From Comamonadaceae bacterium (GTDB lineage: Bacteria > Pseudomonadota > Gammaproteobacteria > Burkholderiales > Burkholderiaceae_C): a stretch of DNA of 14,750 nt. Both the position numbers and the translations under genes were made by a program. Below the pieces are notes generated by a model. It did no database searches and was not told where the DNA came from. It saw only the letters and a program-made list of their open reading frames with translations. The stretch spans positions 1 to 14,750 of the forward strand of contig CANHGF010000018.1 of NCBI GenBank assembly GCA_947460065.1. Reading direction: 5' to 3'. Shown in pieces: positions 1 to 7,138 of the stretch (positions are counted from its first letter, which is position 1; each line of letters opens with the position of its first letter).

Positions 1-1
1 C

Positions 2-679
2 GAGCGCTTTGGCACCACCCGTGCCACGGTGGCCCGGGCCCTGCAGCAGCTGGGGTTCGAGGGCCTGATCGCCCGGCGCGCGGGCAGTGGTACTTTTGTC
101 AGCAGCCCGCGCATCGACGACCGGGTGGACACCAATTTGCTCGAGTCCTTCGAAGACCACATGATCGCTGCCGGCGAATCGCTGCAATACGAATTGCTGG
201 CCTTCGAATCGGAGTCGGCCACGCCGGAGCTGAGCCTGGCCCTGGGCTTGCAAGCGGCCACGCTCTGGCGGCTGGAGCGCTTGCGCTTTGTCGGTGGGCG
301 CAAGGTCGCGCTCGAGGTGCGGCATCTGCCTGAATCGCTGGCGCGCGGCATCGACGTGCGCTGGCTGGAGCAGCGCAGCGTGCAACAGGTCCTGCGCGAA
401 GGCTTGGGCCTGCAGATCGGGCGCATGGAAAACGCGGTCAGCGCCAGCGTGGCCAGCGCCGAGCAGGCGCGCATTCTTGGTGCGGCCAAGGGCGCAGCCC
501 TGCTGGTGCGCGAGCACACTATTTTTGACACCAAGGGCCGCGCCCTGCTGCACGGCCGCACCTACTATGCCGGCAAGTTCAGCGTGCGCTACACCTTGGG
601 ACCCGAGCCCGATCACGCCGGCCGGTCTGCCGCGCAGGGCGAGCCCGCTGCAGCCCCGGTCCAGGCCTGGGGCACTTGA
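2..679 (+). CDS. GntR-family transcriptional regulator, HutC/UTRA type (5' truncated)
   Basis: This is a ligand-responsive DNA-binding repressor or activator. The reading frame is open to the window edge, so the true start lies upstream. About 225 residues are visible, and the usual family length is about 240. The first visible residues are the recognition part of a GntR winged helix (ERFGTTRATVARALQQLG), followed by the wing motif RRAGSGTFV. After a linker, the remainder (about residue 50 onward) matches the UTRA effector-binding fold: alternating strands ending in a LLVREHTIF segment and a GRTYYAGKFSVRY segment typical of its last strands. UTRA domains bind small molecules such as sugars, amino acids or urocanate-like acids. 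The stop is 35 bp before a dehydrogenase gene in the same direction, so it probably regulates the downstream operon. The ligand is unknown. The family call is firm and the target is inferred. Confidence 0.9.
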   Translation, partial: ERFGTTRATVARALQQLGFEGLIARRAGSGTFVSSPRIDDRVDTNLLESFEDHMIAAGESLQYELLAFESESATPELSLALGLQAATLWRLERLRFVGGRKVALEVRHLPESLARGIDVRWLEQRSVQQVLREGLGLQIGRMENAVSASVASAEQARILGAAKGAALLVREHTIFDTKGRALLHGRTYYAGKFSVRYTLGPEPDHAGRSAAQGEPAAAPVQAWGT

Positions 680-714
680 GACACAAGAAAGACGAGAAGG
701 AAGAAGGGATCTCC

Positions 715-1692
715 ATGAATATTGTGATTGCCGACGACTACCAGAACTGCCTGCGTCAGCTCGACTGCTTTTCTCTGCTCGAAGGCCACTCGGTCACCAT
801 CCACCAGACACCGCCAGAGAACCGAGCGGCCTATATCGAGAGGCTGCGCGATGCCGATGTGCTGGTGGTGGTGCGCGAGCGCGCCTATGTGGACGCCGAG
901 CTGCTGGCGGCGCTGCCCCGCCTCAAGCAGGTGGCCCTGGTCGGCCGCCACAGCCGCTACATCGACTACCCAGCCTGCACCCGGCATGGCGTGGCGGTCA
1001 CGCATGGCGTGTTCGCCTCGCCGATCGCGCCGGCCGAGCTGACCGTCGCGCTGATCCTGGCCTCGCGCCGCCAGGTGGTGTTTGAAGCCAATCGCATGCG
1101 GGCCGGTCAGTGGCCCGCGACTTTTTCCAGTCGGCTCGACGGCTCTACCCTGGGCATCTACGGCCTGGGGGTGATCGGTACCCGCGTGGCGCGCGCCTGC
1201 GCGGCCCTGGGCATGAAGATCCTGGTCTGGGGCGGCGAAGGCTCTGCGCAACGTGCCCAGGAGCAGGGCTACGAGATGGCACTGAGCAAACAGGACCTGT
1301 TTGCCCGCGCCGATGTGCTGAGCATTCACCTGCGCTACTCGGACCGCTCGGCGCGCGCCGTCACCCGGGCCGACCTGGACCTGATGAAGCCTTCAGCCCT
1401 GTTCGTCAACACCGCGCGGGCCGAGCTGGTCGAGTCCGACGCGCTCGAGCAAGCCCTGCTGGCCGGCCGGCCCGGCTTTGCTGCGGTCGACGTCTATGAG
1501 AACGAGCCCATCATGAACGGCGAGCACCCGCTGCTCAAGATGGACAACGTGGTCTGTATGCCGCACCTGGGCTGGGCCGATCGCGAGACCTTCGAGCTGT
1601 ATTTCGGCGAGGCCTTCGAGCAGGTCCGCCTGTTTGCCACCGGGGGGGCGCTGCGCCTGGCCAACCCCGAGGTGGTGGTGCGCCGGGCTTGA
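715..1692 (+). CDS. D-2-hydroxyacid dehydrogenase (NAD-binding), first copy
   Basis: This is a cytoplasmic NAD(P)-dependent oxidoreductase of the D-2-hydroxyacid dehydrogenase family (2-oxoacid to D-2-hydroxyacid), 325 aa. The ATG at 715 is preferred over an in-frame TTG at 676 because a purine-rich stretch (gaaggaagaaggg) sits just upstream and the catalytic-domain strand MNIVIADDY starts there. The Rossmann motif GLGVIG lies at residues 150-155. The catalytic triad is visible: Arg235 in NTARAEL, Glu264 in YENEP and His284 in MPHLGW. The Arg-Glu spacing of 29 equals that of E. coli SerA. The segment after the Arg, RAELVES, departs from the usual RGxLVDE, which may reflect a different substrate. 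It follows the regulator by 35 bp and precedes a binding-protein gene by 51 bp. Its sequence is clearly different from the second dehydrogenase at 3632, so it is not a recent duplicate. The substrate is unknown. Confidence 0.92.
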   Translation: MNIVIADDYQNCLRQLDCFSLLEGHSVTIHQTPPENRAAYIERLRDADVLVVVRERAYVDAELLAALPRLKQVALVGRHSRYIDYPACTRHGVAVTHGVFASPIAPAELTVALILASRRQVVFEANRMRAGQWPATFSSRLDGSTLGIYGLGVIGTRVARACAALGMKILVWGGEGSAQRAQEQGYEMALSKQDLFARADVLSIHLRYSDRSARAVTRADLDLMKPSALFVNTARAELVESDALEQALLAGRPGFAAVDVYENEPIMNGEHPLLKMDNVVCMPHLGWADRETFELYFGEAFEQVRLFATGGALRLANPEVVVRRA

Positions 1693-1743
1693 GGCCGGCC
1701 AGAACATGATTTTTTAACGGTAAACACAAACCTGGAGACAACG

Positions 1744-2739
1744 ATGAAGCTTTTTTCACCGATGGGCCGCCGGCAGGCGGCGCGCACTGCGGTCGTGCTG
1801 TGCGCTGCCCTGACCGGCTACGCGGCAATGGCGCAAAACTTTCCGGCCCGCAGCATACGGCTGGTGGTGGCCCAGGCCCCCGGCTCTTCGGCCGACGCGC
1901 TGGCGCGCAGCGTGGCGACCAAAATGGCCGAGAGTTTCAAGAGCGCGGTGGTGGTCGACAACAAGCCCGGGGCCAATGGCAATCTGGGCATGGACCTGGT
2001 GGCCAAGGCGGCGCCCGACGGCTATACCCTGGGCCTGGCGGTGCCCAGCGTGATGACGGTCAATCCCTATGTCTACAAGAACATGCCCTTCAAGCCGCTG
2101 GAGGATCTGGTCGGCGTGACGCAGACCACCTCCATCATCTTCGGCCTGCACATCAACCCCAAGCTGCCGGTCAAGTCGGTGGCCGAGTTGGTGGCCTATG
2201 CCAAGCGCCAGCCCAATGGCCTGAACTACAGCTCGGCCGGGGTGGGCAACCTGGGCCACCTGGCCGGCGAATTGTTCGCCGCGCAGGCGGGCATCAAGAT
2301 GACCCACATTCCCAACAAGGGCGACACCCCGGGCCTGCTCGATGTGATGGGCGGCCAGACCGACCTGATGTTCGCCCCGGTGCCCTCGGCCATCAGCTAT
2401 GTGCGCGGCGGCCGATTGACCTTGCTGGCCGTTGCCTCGCGCAAACGCTCGGCCGCCTTCCCCGAGGTGCCCACGCTCATCGAGGCCGGGCTGCCGCAGG
2501 TGGTGGTCGAAGGCTGGACCGGCATCGTCGCACCAGCAGCTACGCCCGCTGCTGTCATCGCCGAGTTGCAGCGCGCAGTCAATGCCAGCCTGGCCGATCC
2601 GGGCATCCGCGCCTCGGTCGAACAGCAAGGCTTTGAGATCGTCGGCTCCAATTCCCGCGACTTCACCCAGTTCATGAAGCAGGAATCAGCCAAGTGGGGC
2701 GAGCTGATTCAAAGGTCCGGCATCAAGTTGGCCGATTGA
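1744..2739 (+). CDS. Tripartite tricarboxylate transporter substrate-binding protein (Bug/TctC family)
   Basis: This is a periplasmic solute-binding protein, 331 aa, the normal length for the Bug family, which captures carboxylates and related small organic ligands. Residues 1-30 form a Sec signal peptide: a basic start (MGRRQAAR), a hydrophobic core, and a cleavage site after AMA30. The mature start FPARSIRLVVAQAPGSSAD is the family hallmark: a first strand and loop that contact the ligand carboxylate. Further family segments are VVDNKPGANGNLG and the NYSSAGVGNLGHL ligand-binding loop. An SD-like ctggaga lies a few bases before the ATG. No TctA or TctB membrane subunits are in view. Many Burkholderiales Bug genes are likewise orphaned in catabolic operons. 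In this context it probably delivers the substrate of the flanking enzymes, or senses it. Confidence 0.95.
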   Translation: MKLFSPMGRRQAARTAVVLCAALTGYAAMAQNFPARSIRLVVAQAPGSSADALARSVATKMAESFKSAVVVDNKPGANGNLGMDLVAKAAPDGYTLGLAVPSVMTVNPYVYKNMPFKPLEDLVGVTQTTSIIFGLHINPKLPVKSVAELVAYAKRQPNGLNYSSAGVGNLGHLAGELFAAQAGIKMTHIPNKGDTPGLLDVMGGQTDLMFAPVPSAISYVRGGRLTLLAVASRKRSAAFPEVPTLIEAGLPQVVVEGWTGIVAPAATPAAVIAELQRAVNASLADPGIRASVEQQGFEIVGSNSRDFTQFMKQESAKWGELIQRSGIKLAD

Positions 2740-2767
2740 CACCCCACTTTTTTCAACAGGAGCAATC

Positions 2768-3595
2768 ATGAGCAAAGAACTACTGTGGCCCGGCGGCAAA
2801 CGTGTGGCCGTGCTTTTCAACACCTGCCTGGAAGCCTGGTCCGACGGCAAGGCGCCGGGCATCAGCCCCATGGGCAATCCGCTGCCTGCGGGCGTACTCG
2901 ATAACATGGCGATTTCCTGGGCCTCCTATGGTTACAAGAAGGGCATCTACCGCCTGCTGGACGCCTTTGCCAAGCACGGCATCCATTCGAGCGTGATGAT
3001 CAACGGCGTGATCGCCGAGCGTGCGCCCGAGGCGGTGCGAGCGGTGGCCGAAGCCGGCCATGAAATCTTGTCGCACTCCTACGCCATGGACGTGATCCCG
3101 GTGCTGATGGACGAGGCGGCCGAGCGGGCCAACATCACGCGCTGCCAGGACCTGCTGCAAAACGTCAGCGGCCAGGCGATACGCGGCTGGCTCAGCCCGC
3201 GCGGCACGCCCAGCGCCAACACCGCGCGCCTGCTGGCCGAGGCCGGCTTCCTCTGGTACGGCGATGTGTTTGACGACGACCTGCCCTATGTGCAGACCAT
3301 CAGCGGTCACCGCATCGTGGCCATTCCCCTGGGCACGGACGTCAACGACATGCCCTTCATGAAATACGGCGCGCCGCCGCGGCAGATGCTGGACTCCTTC
3401 ATTCAGAACCTGGAGGTGGCCGCGGACCACGGTCAGACCTGCGTGATTGACGTGACCAACCACGCGCATATTTTTGGCCGGCCGCGCGGTGCTTACTTCT
3501 ATGCGCAGATCATGGCCGAGGCGGTCAAGAGCGGCGCCTGGATCACCACCCGCGCGCAGATGGCCGAGCATGTGTTGGCGCACAGCGGCGGCTAG
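2768..3595 (+). CDS. Polysaccharide deacetylase-family protein, PuuE/allantoinase-like
   Basis: This is a NodB-fold hydrolase homolog of 275 aa, predicted to be cytoplasmic because no signal peptide is seen. The start has a clear SD (caggag) 6 bases upstream. Features pointing to the PuuE-like branch, rather than secreted chitin or peptidoglycan deacetylases, are the segment PSANTARLLAEAGF (148-161), YGDVFDDDLPY (164-174) and NHAHIFGRPRG (231-241). The canonical first metal motif (Asp-Asp) is absent: the equivalent strand reads FNTCLEAW, with Glu22 the nearest acid. The second motif is HSYAMD (103-108) in place of H-[ST]-x-x-[HD]. His103, Arg145, Asp166, His232 and His234 are candidate catalytic or metal residues. 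Family members hydrolyse C-N bonds or remove acyl groups from small molecules. Here it probably acts on the operon's imported substrate. The fold is secure but the reaction is not. Confidence 0.85.
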   Translation: MSKELLWPGGKRVAVLFNTCLEAWSDGKAPGISPMGNPLPAGVLDNMAISWASYGYKKGIYRLLDAFAKHGIHSSVMINGVIAERAPEAVRAVAEAGHEILSHSYAMDVIPVLMDEAAERANITRCQDLLQNVSGQAIRGWLSPRGTPSANTARLLAEAGFLWYGDVFDDDLPYVQTISGHRIVAIPLGTDVNDMPFMKYGAPPRQMLDSFIQNLEVAADHGQTCVIDVTNHAHIFGRPRGAYFYAQIMAEAVKSGAWITTRAQMAEHVLAHSGG

Positions 3596-3631
3596 GGCAC
3601 CAGGCGCCCACCGCATGAAAAGGCCACTGGC

Positions 3632-4621
3632 ATGACCCGCCTTGTTTTCTTGCATGGCCTGGACCGGGCCTTGGCCGAGCTGATTGCCGCTACGGCGCCC
3701 GCCGGCATTGATACGGTGCTTGTGCACCGCAGCCAGAGCGAGGCCGAGCAGGCCCGGCAGGTGGCGCAGGCTGACTTTGTCATGCTCTACCGCGCGCCCC
3801 TGCCCGAGAGCGTAATGCGCGCGGCCCAGCGGCTGCGCATGGTGCAGCTGCTCGCTTCGGGCTACGACGGCATACCGCTGGACTTACTGCGCGAGCTGGG
3901 CGTGGCCTGCGCCCGCAATGGCGGGGCCAATGCGCGGGCGGTGGCCGACCAGACCGTACTGATGATCCTGGCGCTCTACCGACGTCTGTTCGAAACCGAC
4001 CGAGATGTGCGCGCCGGCCGCTGGCAGACGGGCATCACTGGCCTGAACACCTTCGAGATGGCAGGCAAGGTGGTGGGTATCGTCGGTCTGGGCGACATCG
4101 GCCGGCAGGTGGCGCGCCGGCTGCAGGCTTTCGATGCACAGGTGATGTACTGCAACCGAAACCGTCTGCCGCAAGCGCTTGAGCAGGAACTGGGCGTGCG
4201 TTACGCGCCGCTTGATGAACTGCTGGCCAGTGTCGATGTGCTCAGCCTGCACGCGCCGGGCTCAGCCGACGGCTCCCACCTGATCGATGCCGCAGCCCTG
4301 GCGCGCATGAAGAGCAGCGCCCTGCTCATCAACACCGGCCGCGGCGCGCTGGTCGACGAAGCGGCGCTGCTGCAGGCGCTGAGCACCGGTAAGCTCGCTG
4401 GTGCCGGCCTGGATGTGTTCGAGCAGGAACCGGTGGCGCCAAACAACCCCTTGCTCGGCCTGCCCAACGTGGTGCTCTCCCCGCACAGCGCCGGCACCAC
4501 CGCCGACACCTGGGCCCGGCGCGGACACTTTGCCTACAACAACATCGCGCGGGTGCTGGCCGGCGAGCCGCCGGTGGCCCTGGTCGGCCACGTTAGCGTG
4601 GTGCGGCCGGCGCAGCCTTAG
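3632..4621 (+). CDS. D-2-hydroxyacid dehydrogenase, second copy
   Basis: This is an NAD(P)-dependent D-2-hydroxyacid dehydrogenase of 329 aa. The Rossmann motif GLGDIG lies at 152-157. The catalytic residues are Arg237 (NTGRGALVDE), Glu266 (FEQEP) and His285 (LSPHSAGTT), all canonical. An aaaagg sequence about 10 bases before the ATG is a plausible ribosome binding site. The N-terminal domain keeps the family's ASGYDGIPLD and GGANARAVAD segments, which resemble phosphoglycerate or glyoxylate/hydroxypyruvate dehydrogenases. It is the last gene of the plus-strand operon, 36 bp after the deacetylase-like gene. Its 3' end overlaps the convergent CoA-transferase gene by 29 bp. Compared with the dehydrogenase at 715 it has a standard active-site neighbourhood, so the two probably act on different acids or in opposite directions. 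That last point is inference. Confidence 0.93.
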   Translation: MTRLVFLHGLDRALAELIAATAPAGIDTVLVHRSQSEAEQARQVAQADFVMLYRAPLPESVMRAAQRLRMVQLLASGYDGIPLDLLRELGVACARNGGANARAVADQTVLMILALYRRLFETDRDVRAGRWQTGITGLNTFEMAGKVVGIVGLGDIGRQVARRLQAFDAQVMYCNRNRLPQALEQELGVRYAPLDELLASVDVLSLHAPGSADGSHLIDAAALARMKSSALLINTGRGALVDEAALLQALSTGKLAGAGLDVFEQEPVAPNNPLLGLPNVVLSPHSAGTTADTWARRGHFAYNNIARVLAGEPPVALVGHVSVVRPAQP

Positions 4622-5774
4622 AGGCGGGGACGTCTTGTTGTAGTTCGGCCAACACCTCGGCGGTGTGTTGGCCCAGGGTCGGCGGCGGGCGGCGCATCAG
4701 CGGGCGCTCGCCGCGGGCCGCCAGCATGGAGCGCGGCAGCCTGACGGTGCCGGCCACCGGGTGCTGCACCTCTTCGAGCAGGCCGTGAAACGCGGTCTGG
4801 TCTGAAGACAGCACCTCGGCATAGTCCAGGATGGGGCCGCAGATGATGTCGGCCCGCATCATGGCTTCAAGCCAGTGCGCGCGGGTGTGGTGCACCAGCC
4901 GTGCCTCCAGCTCGGCGATCAGCTCGCCACGATGGCGCACCCGCTCGGCGTTGTCGGCAAAGCGGCTATGGCTCAACAATTCAGGCGCGCCGATGACCTC
5001 GCACAGAGCCTGCCAGCGCTGCGGATGGTAGGCGGCCACCATGATCCAGCCGTCGGCACAGCGCAGGGCTTCGTTGGGCGCGGCGTAGGGCGCTGCGCTG
5101 CCACAGGGGCCGGGCGATTGCTGGGTGGCCAGATAGGAGGTCATGGCCATCTGCTGCATCGCCAGCGATGCGCCGTACATCTGAATGTCCAGGACCTGGC
5201 CCCGGCCGCTGCGGGTGCGCTCCTGCAGCGCCGCCAAAATGCCGATGGTGGCCTGGTAGCCGGTGGCCATGTCGATCACCGGCGTCTGGACCTTGCAGGG
5301 CCCGGATTCGGGCGTGCCGGTCACGCCCATCAGGCCGGTGACCGCCTGCAAGATGCCGTCGACGCCTGGCAGATCGCGGTTGGGGCCCTCCTGCCCATAG
5401 GCCGAAATCGCACAATACACCAGGGTCGGGTTGAGCTCTTGCAGGGTCTGGGCGTCCAGACCCAAGCGCTGCATCACCCCAGGCCGAAAGCTGTGTACCA
5501 GCACGTCGGCGCGCAGTGCCAATGCCAGCGCATGGGCGCGGCCCTGGGCCTGCTTGAGGTCGAGCACCACGCTGCGTTTGTTGCGGTTGAGCGCGATGAA
5601 GGTGATGCTCTCGGTGACCGAGATGGCTTCGATCTTGCGGCTGAGGTCACCTTCGGGCGATTCGATCTTGATGACCTCGGCGCCCAGATCGCCCAGCATC
5701 ATGGCGCAAGACGGCCCGGCGGCGACCTGGGTGAAGTCCAGAACGCGCAGGCCGGCAAGGCTTTGGGCCAGCAT
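4593..5774 (-). CDS. Class III CoA-transferase (CaiB/BaiF family)
   Basis: This enzyme moves coenzyme A between carboxylic acids. It is 393 aa, a normal length for the family. The N-terminus LAGLRVLDFTQVAAGPSCAM, then LGDLGAEVIKIE and NRNKRSVVLDLK, are family signatures. The catalytic nucleophile is Asp168 in PVIDMATG, equivalent to Asp169 of formyl-CoA transferase (Frc). A C-terminal PRSMLAARGERPLMRRPPPTLGQH-type region carries the family's PPxLGxHT end motif. The gene starts 12 bp after the pirin stop, and its SD-like gagaca is formed by the last bases of the pirin gene, so translation is probably coupled. The stop lies inside the 3' end of the convergent dehydrogenase gene. It could activate an acid made by the opposite operon, but direction and a separate transcript argue for caution. 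The donor and acceptor acids are unknown. Confidence 0.95.
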   Translation of the reverse strand: MLAQSLAGLRVLDFTQVAAGPSCAMMLGDLGAEVIKIESPEGDLSRKIEAISVTESITFIALNRNKRSVVLDLKQAQGRAHALALALRADVLVHSFRPGVMQRLGLDAQTLQELNPTLVYCAISAYGQEGPNRDLPGVDGILQAVTGLMGVTGTPESGPCKVQTPVIDMATGYQATIGILAALQERTRSGRGQVLDIQMYGASLAMQQMAMTSYLATQQSPGPCGSAAPYAAPNEALRCADGWIMVAAYHPQRWQALCEVIGAPELLSHSRFADNAERVRHRGELIAELEARLVHHTRAHWLEAMMRADIICGPILDYAEVLSSDQTAFHGLLEEVQHPVAGTVRLPRSMLAARGERPLMRRPPPTLGQHTAEVLAELQQDVPASKAAPAAPR

Positions 5775-5786
5775 CGGATCTGTGTC

Positions 5787-6650
5787 TCAGCGCGTCAGCT
5801 GCCCCGACTGGTAGTCGGTCACCGCCTGATAGATTTCCTGCTTGGTGTTCATCACAAAAGGGCCGTACTGCACGATGGGCTCCCTCAAAGGCCGGCCCGC
5901 CAACAGCAGCAGCCGGCTGTCTGGCCCGGCCTGCAGCCGCACGCCGTCGCAGCCCGGCTCATTGGCCAGGATGGCCATTTTCTGGATTGGCACCGCCTGC
6001 CCGTCCAGGTGCACCTGACCGCGGTACACATAAATAAAAGCGTTGTGCGATTCGGGCAGCAGGTGCTCGAACTGGGCGCCAGCAGGCAGGTGGATGTCCA
6101 GGTAAAGCGGCTCGGTGCCTTCGCGCTGCACCGCACCGGCGGTGCCTTGGCTTTGGCCGGCGATCACCGTCACCTCGGCGCCCTGGGCGCTGCGGTAGCG
6201 CGGCAGCTCGGGCGCCTTGAAGTCGCGGTACCAAGGCGCCTGCATCTTGCGGGTGGACGGCAGGTTGAGCCAGAGCTGAAAGCCCTCCATCAGGCCTTCC
6301 TCCTGCTCGGGCAACTCGGAATGGATCACGCCCCGGCCGGCGGTCATCCACTGCACGCCACCGTTTTCGAGCAGGCCTTCGTTGCCGGCGCTGTCGCGGT
6401 GGCGCATACGCCCGGCGATCATATAGGTGACGGTCTCAAAGCCGCGGTGGGGATGGTCGGGAAAGCCGGCAATGTAGTCGTCGGCCTGGTCGCTGCCGAA
6501 AGCGTCGAGCATCAAAAACGGGTCGAGCCGCTGGTGCAGGTCGTTGCTGAGCACGCGGGTGAGTTTGACGCCGGCACCGTCGGAGGTGCGCTGGCCGGTG
6601 ACCAGGCGCTCGATGCGGCGCGGGCGGGACAGGGTGGTGTTTTCAGTCAT
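5787..6650 (-). CDS. Pirin family protein (bicupin)
   Basis: This is a bicupin pirin homolog of 287 aa with two cupin barrels. The N-terminal barrel holds the metal site. The ligands match human pirin and E. coli YhhW: His66 and His68 in HPHRGFET, His110 and Glu112 in GVIHSE. YhhW-type pirins have quercetinase activity in vitro, but the physiological role in bacteria is generally unclear. The ATG at 6650 (MTENTTLSRP) is chosen although an open frame continues upstream to 6836. That extension is encoded by the intergenic repeat array and has no pirin similarity. No strong SD precedes the ATG. The gene ends 12 bp before the CoA-transferase gene and probably shares its transcript. Its promoter should lie in the short stretch 6651-6741 or inside the repeats. 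None is obvious. Confidence 0.93.
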   Translation of the reverse strand: MTENTTLSRPRRIERLVTGQRTSDGAGVKLTRVLSNDLHQRLDPFLMLDAFGSDQADDYIAGFPDHPHRGFETVTYMIAGRMRHRDSAGNEGLLENGGVQWMTAGRGVIHSELPEQEEGLMEGFQLWLNLPSTRKMQAPWYRDFKAPELPRYRSAQGAEVTVIAGQSQGTAGAVQREGTEPLYLDIHLPAGAQFEHLLPESHNAFIYVYRGQVHLDGQAVPIQKMAILANEPGCDGVRLQAGPDSRLLLLAGRPLREPIVQYGPFVMNTKQEIYQAVTDYQSGQLTR

Positions 6651-6741
6651 GGGCAGATTGTGCCGTGCTCCCTGCTGGCCGGCTCTTGGGCTGGGCTTCG
6701 AGCACCTTGGAGGCAGCCCCGCCCGCTTTGGCGATGCGTTT

Positions 6742-7110
6742 GCGGTGTGGGAGCTGCGCCCTCGCAGCGATGCGGCGCTCGATCGGTCGCAGCGCTCAAT
6801 CAGCCACCCTATCGGGCCGGGGCGGCCCTCCCACATGAACGGCCGGCGAGTGGGGCGTGGGAGCAGGGACTAACTAGAGCGGTGTGGGAGCTGCGCCCTC
6901 GCAGCGATGCGGCGCTCGATCGGTCGCAGCGCTCAATCAAGCACCCGATCGGGCCGGGGCGGCCCTCCCACATGAACGGCCGGCGAGTGGGGCGTGGGAG
7001 CAGGGACTCACTAGAGCGGTGTGGGAGCTGCGCCCTCGCAGCGATGCGGCGCTCGATCGGTCGCAGCGCTCAATCAAGCGCCCGATCGGACCGGGGCGGC
7101 CCTCCCACCT
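6742..7110. repeat. Three tandem copies of a 137-bp repeat, each with an 88-bp imperfect palindrome
   Basis: The repeat occupies most of the 488-bp gap between the pirin and PsiF-repeat genes. The sequence gcggtgtggg recurs at 6742, 6879 and 7016, an exact 137-bp period. Each unit contains an 88-bp element bounded by GTGGGAG and CTCCCAC (6747-6834, 6884-6971, 7021-7108) with inner inverted segments such as CTGCGCC facing GGCGGCC. A 49-bp spacer separates the elements, and the third copy stops at the element end. Copies differ at only a few positions each. The elements resemble REP/BIME-type palindromic repeats. As transcripts they could fold into long hairpins and terminate or stabilise flanking mRNAs. 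Overlapping open frames here are by-products of the G/C-rich repeat. The related element at 12447-12533 shares its first 27 bases. Confidence 0.93.
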
Positions 7111-7138
7111 GTGTGCTCAGGCCGTGGGGGTGCCTTGC

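Noticed and set aside
613..1329. A 238-codon open frame on the minus strand over the first dehydrogenase
   Set aside because: It is antisense to a complete dehydrogenase with all catalytic residues. It has no domain and is shadow-type in composition.
1693..1743. A possible terminator at GGCCGGCC followed by a T run (about 1693-1718)
   Set aside because: The palindrome has no loop and is separated from the T run. The following gene continues in the same operon direction, so I do not call a terminator.
6651..6836. An N-terminal extension of the pirin gene up to 6836
   Set aside because: The extra 62 residues are encoded by the intergenic repeat and lack pirin similarity. MTENTTLSRP at 6650 is the natural pirin start.
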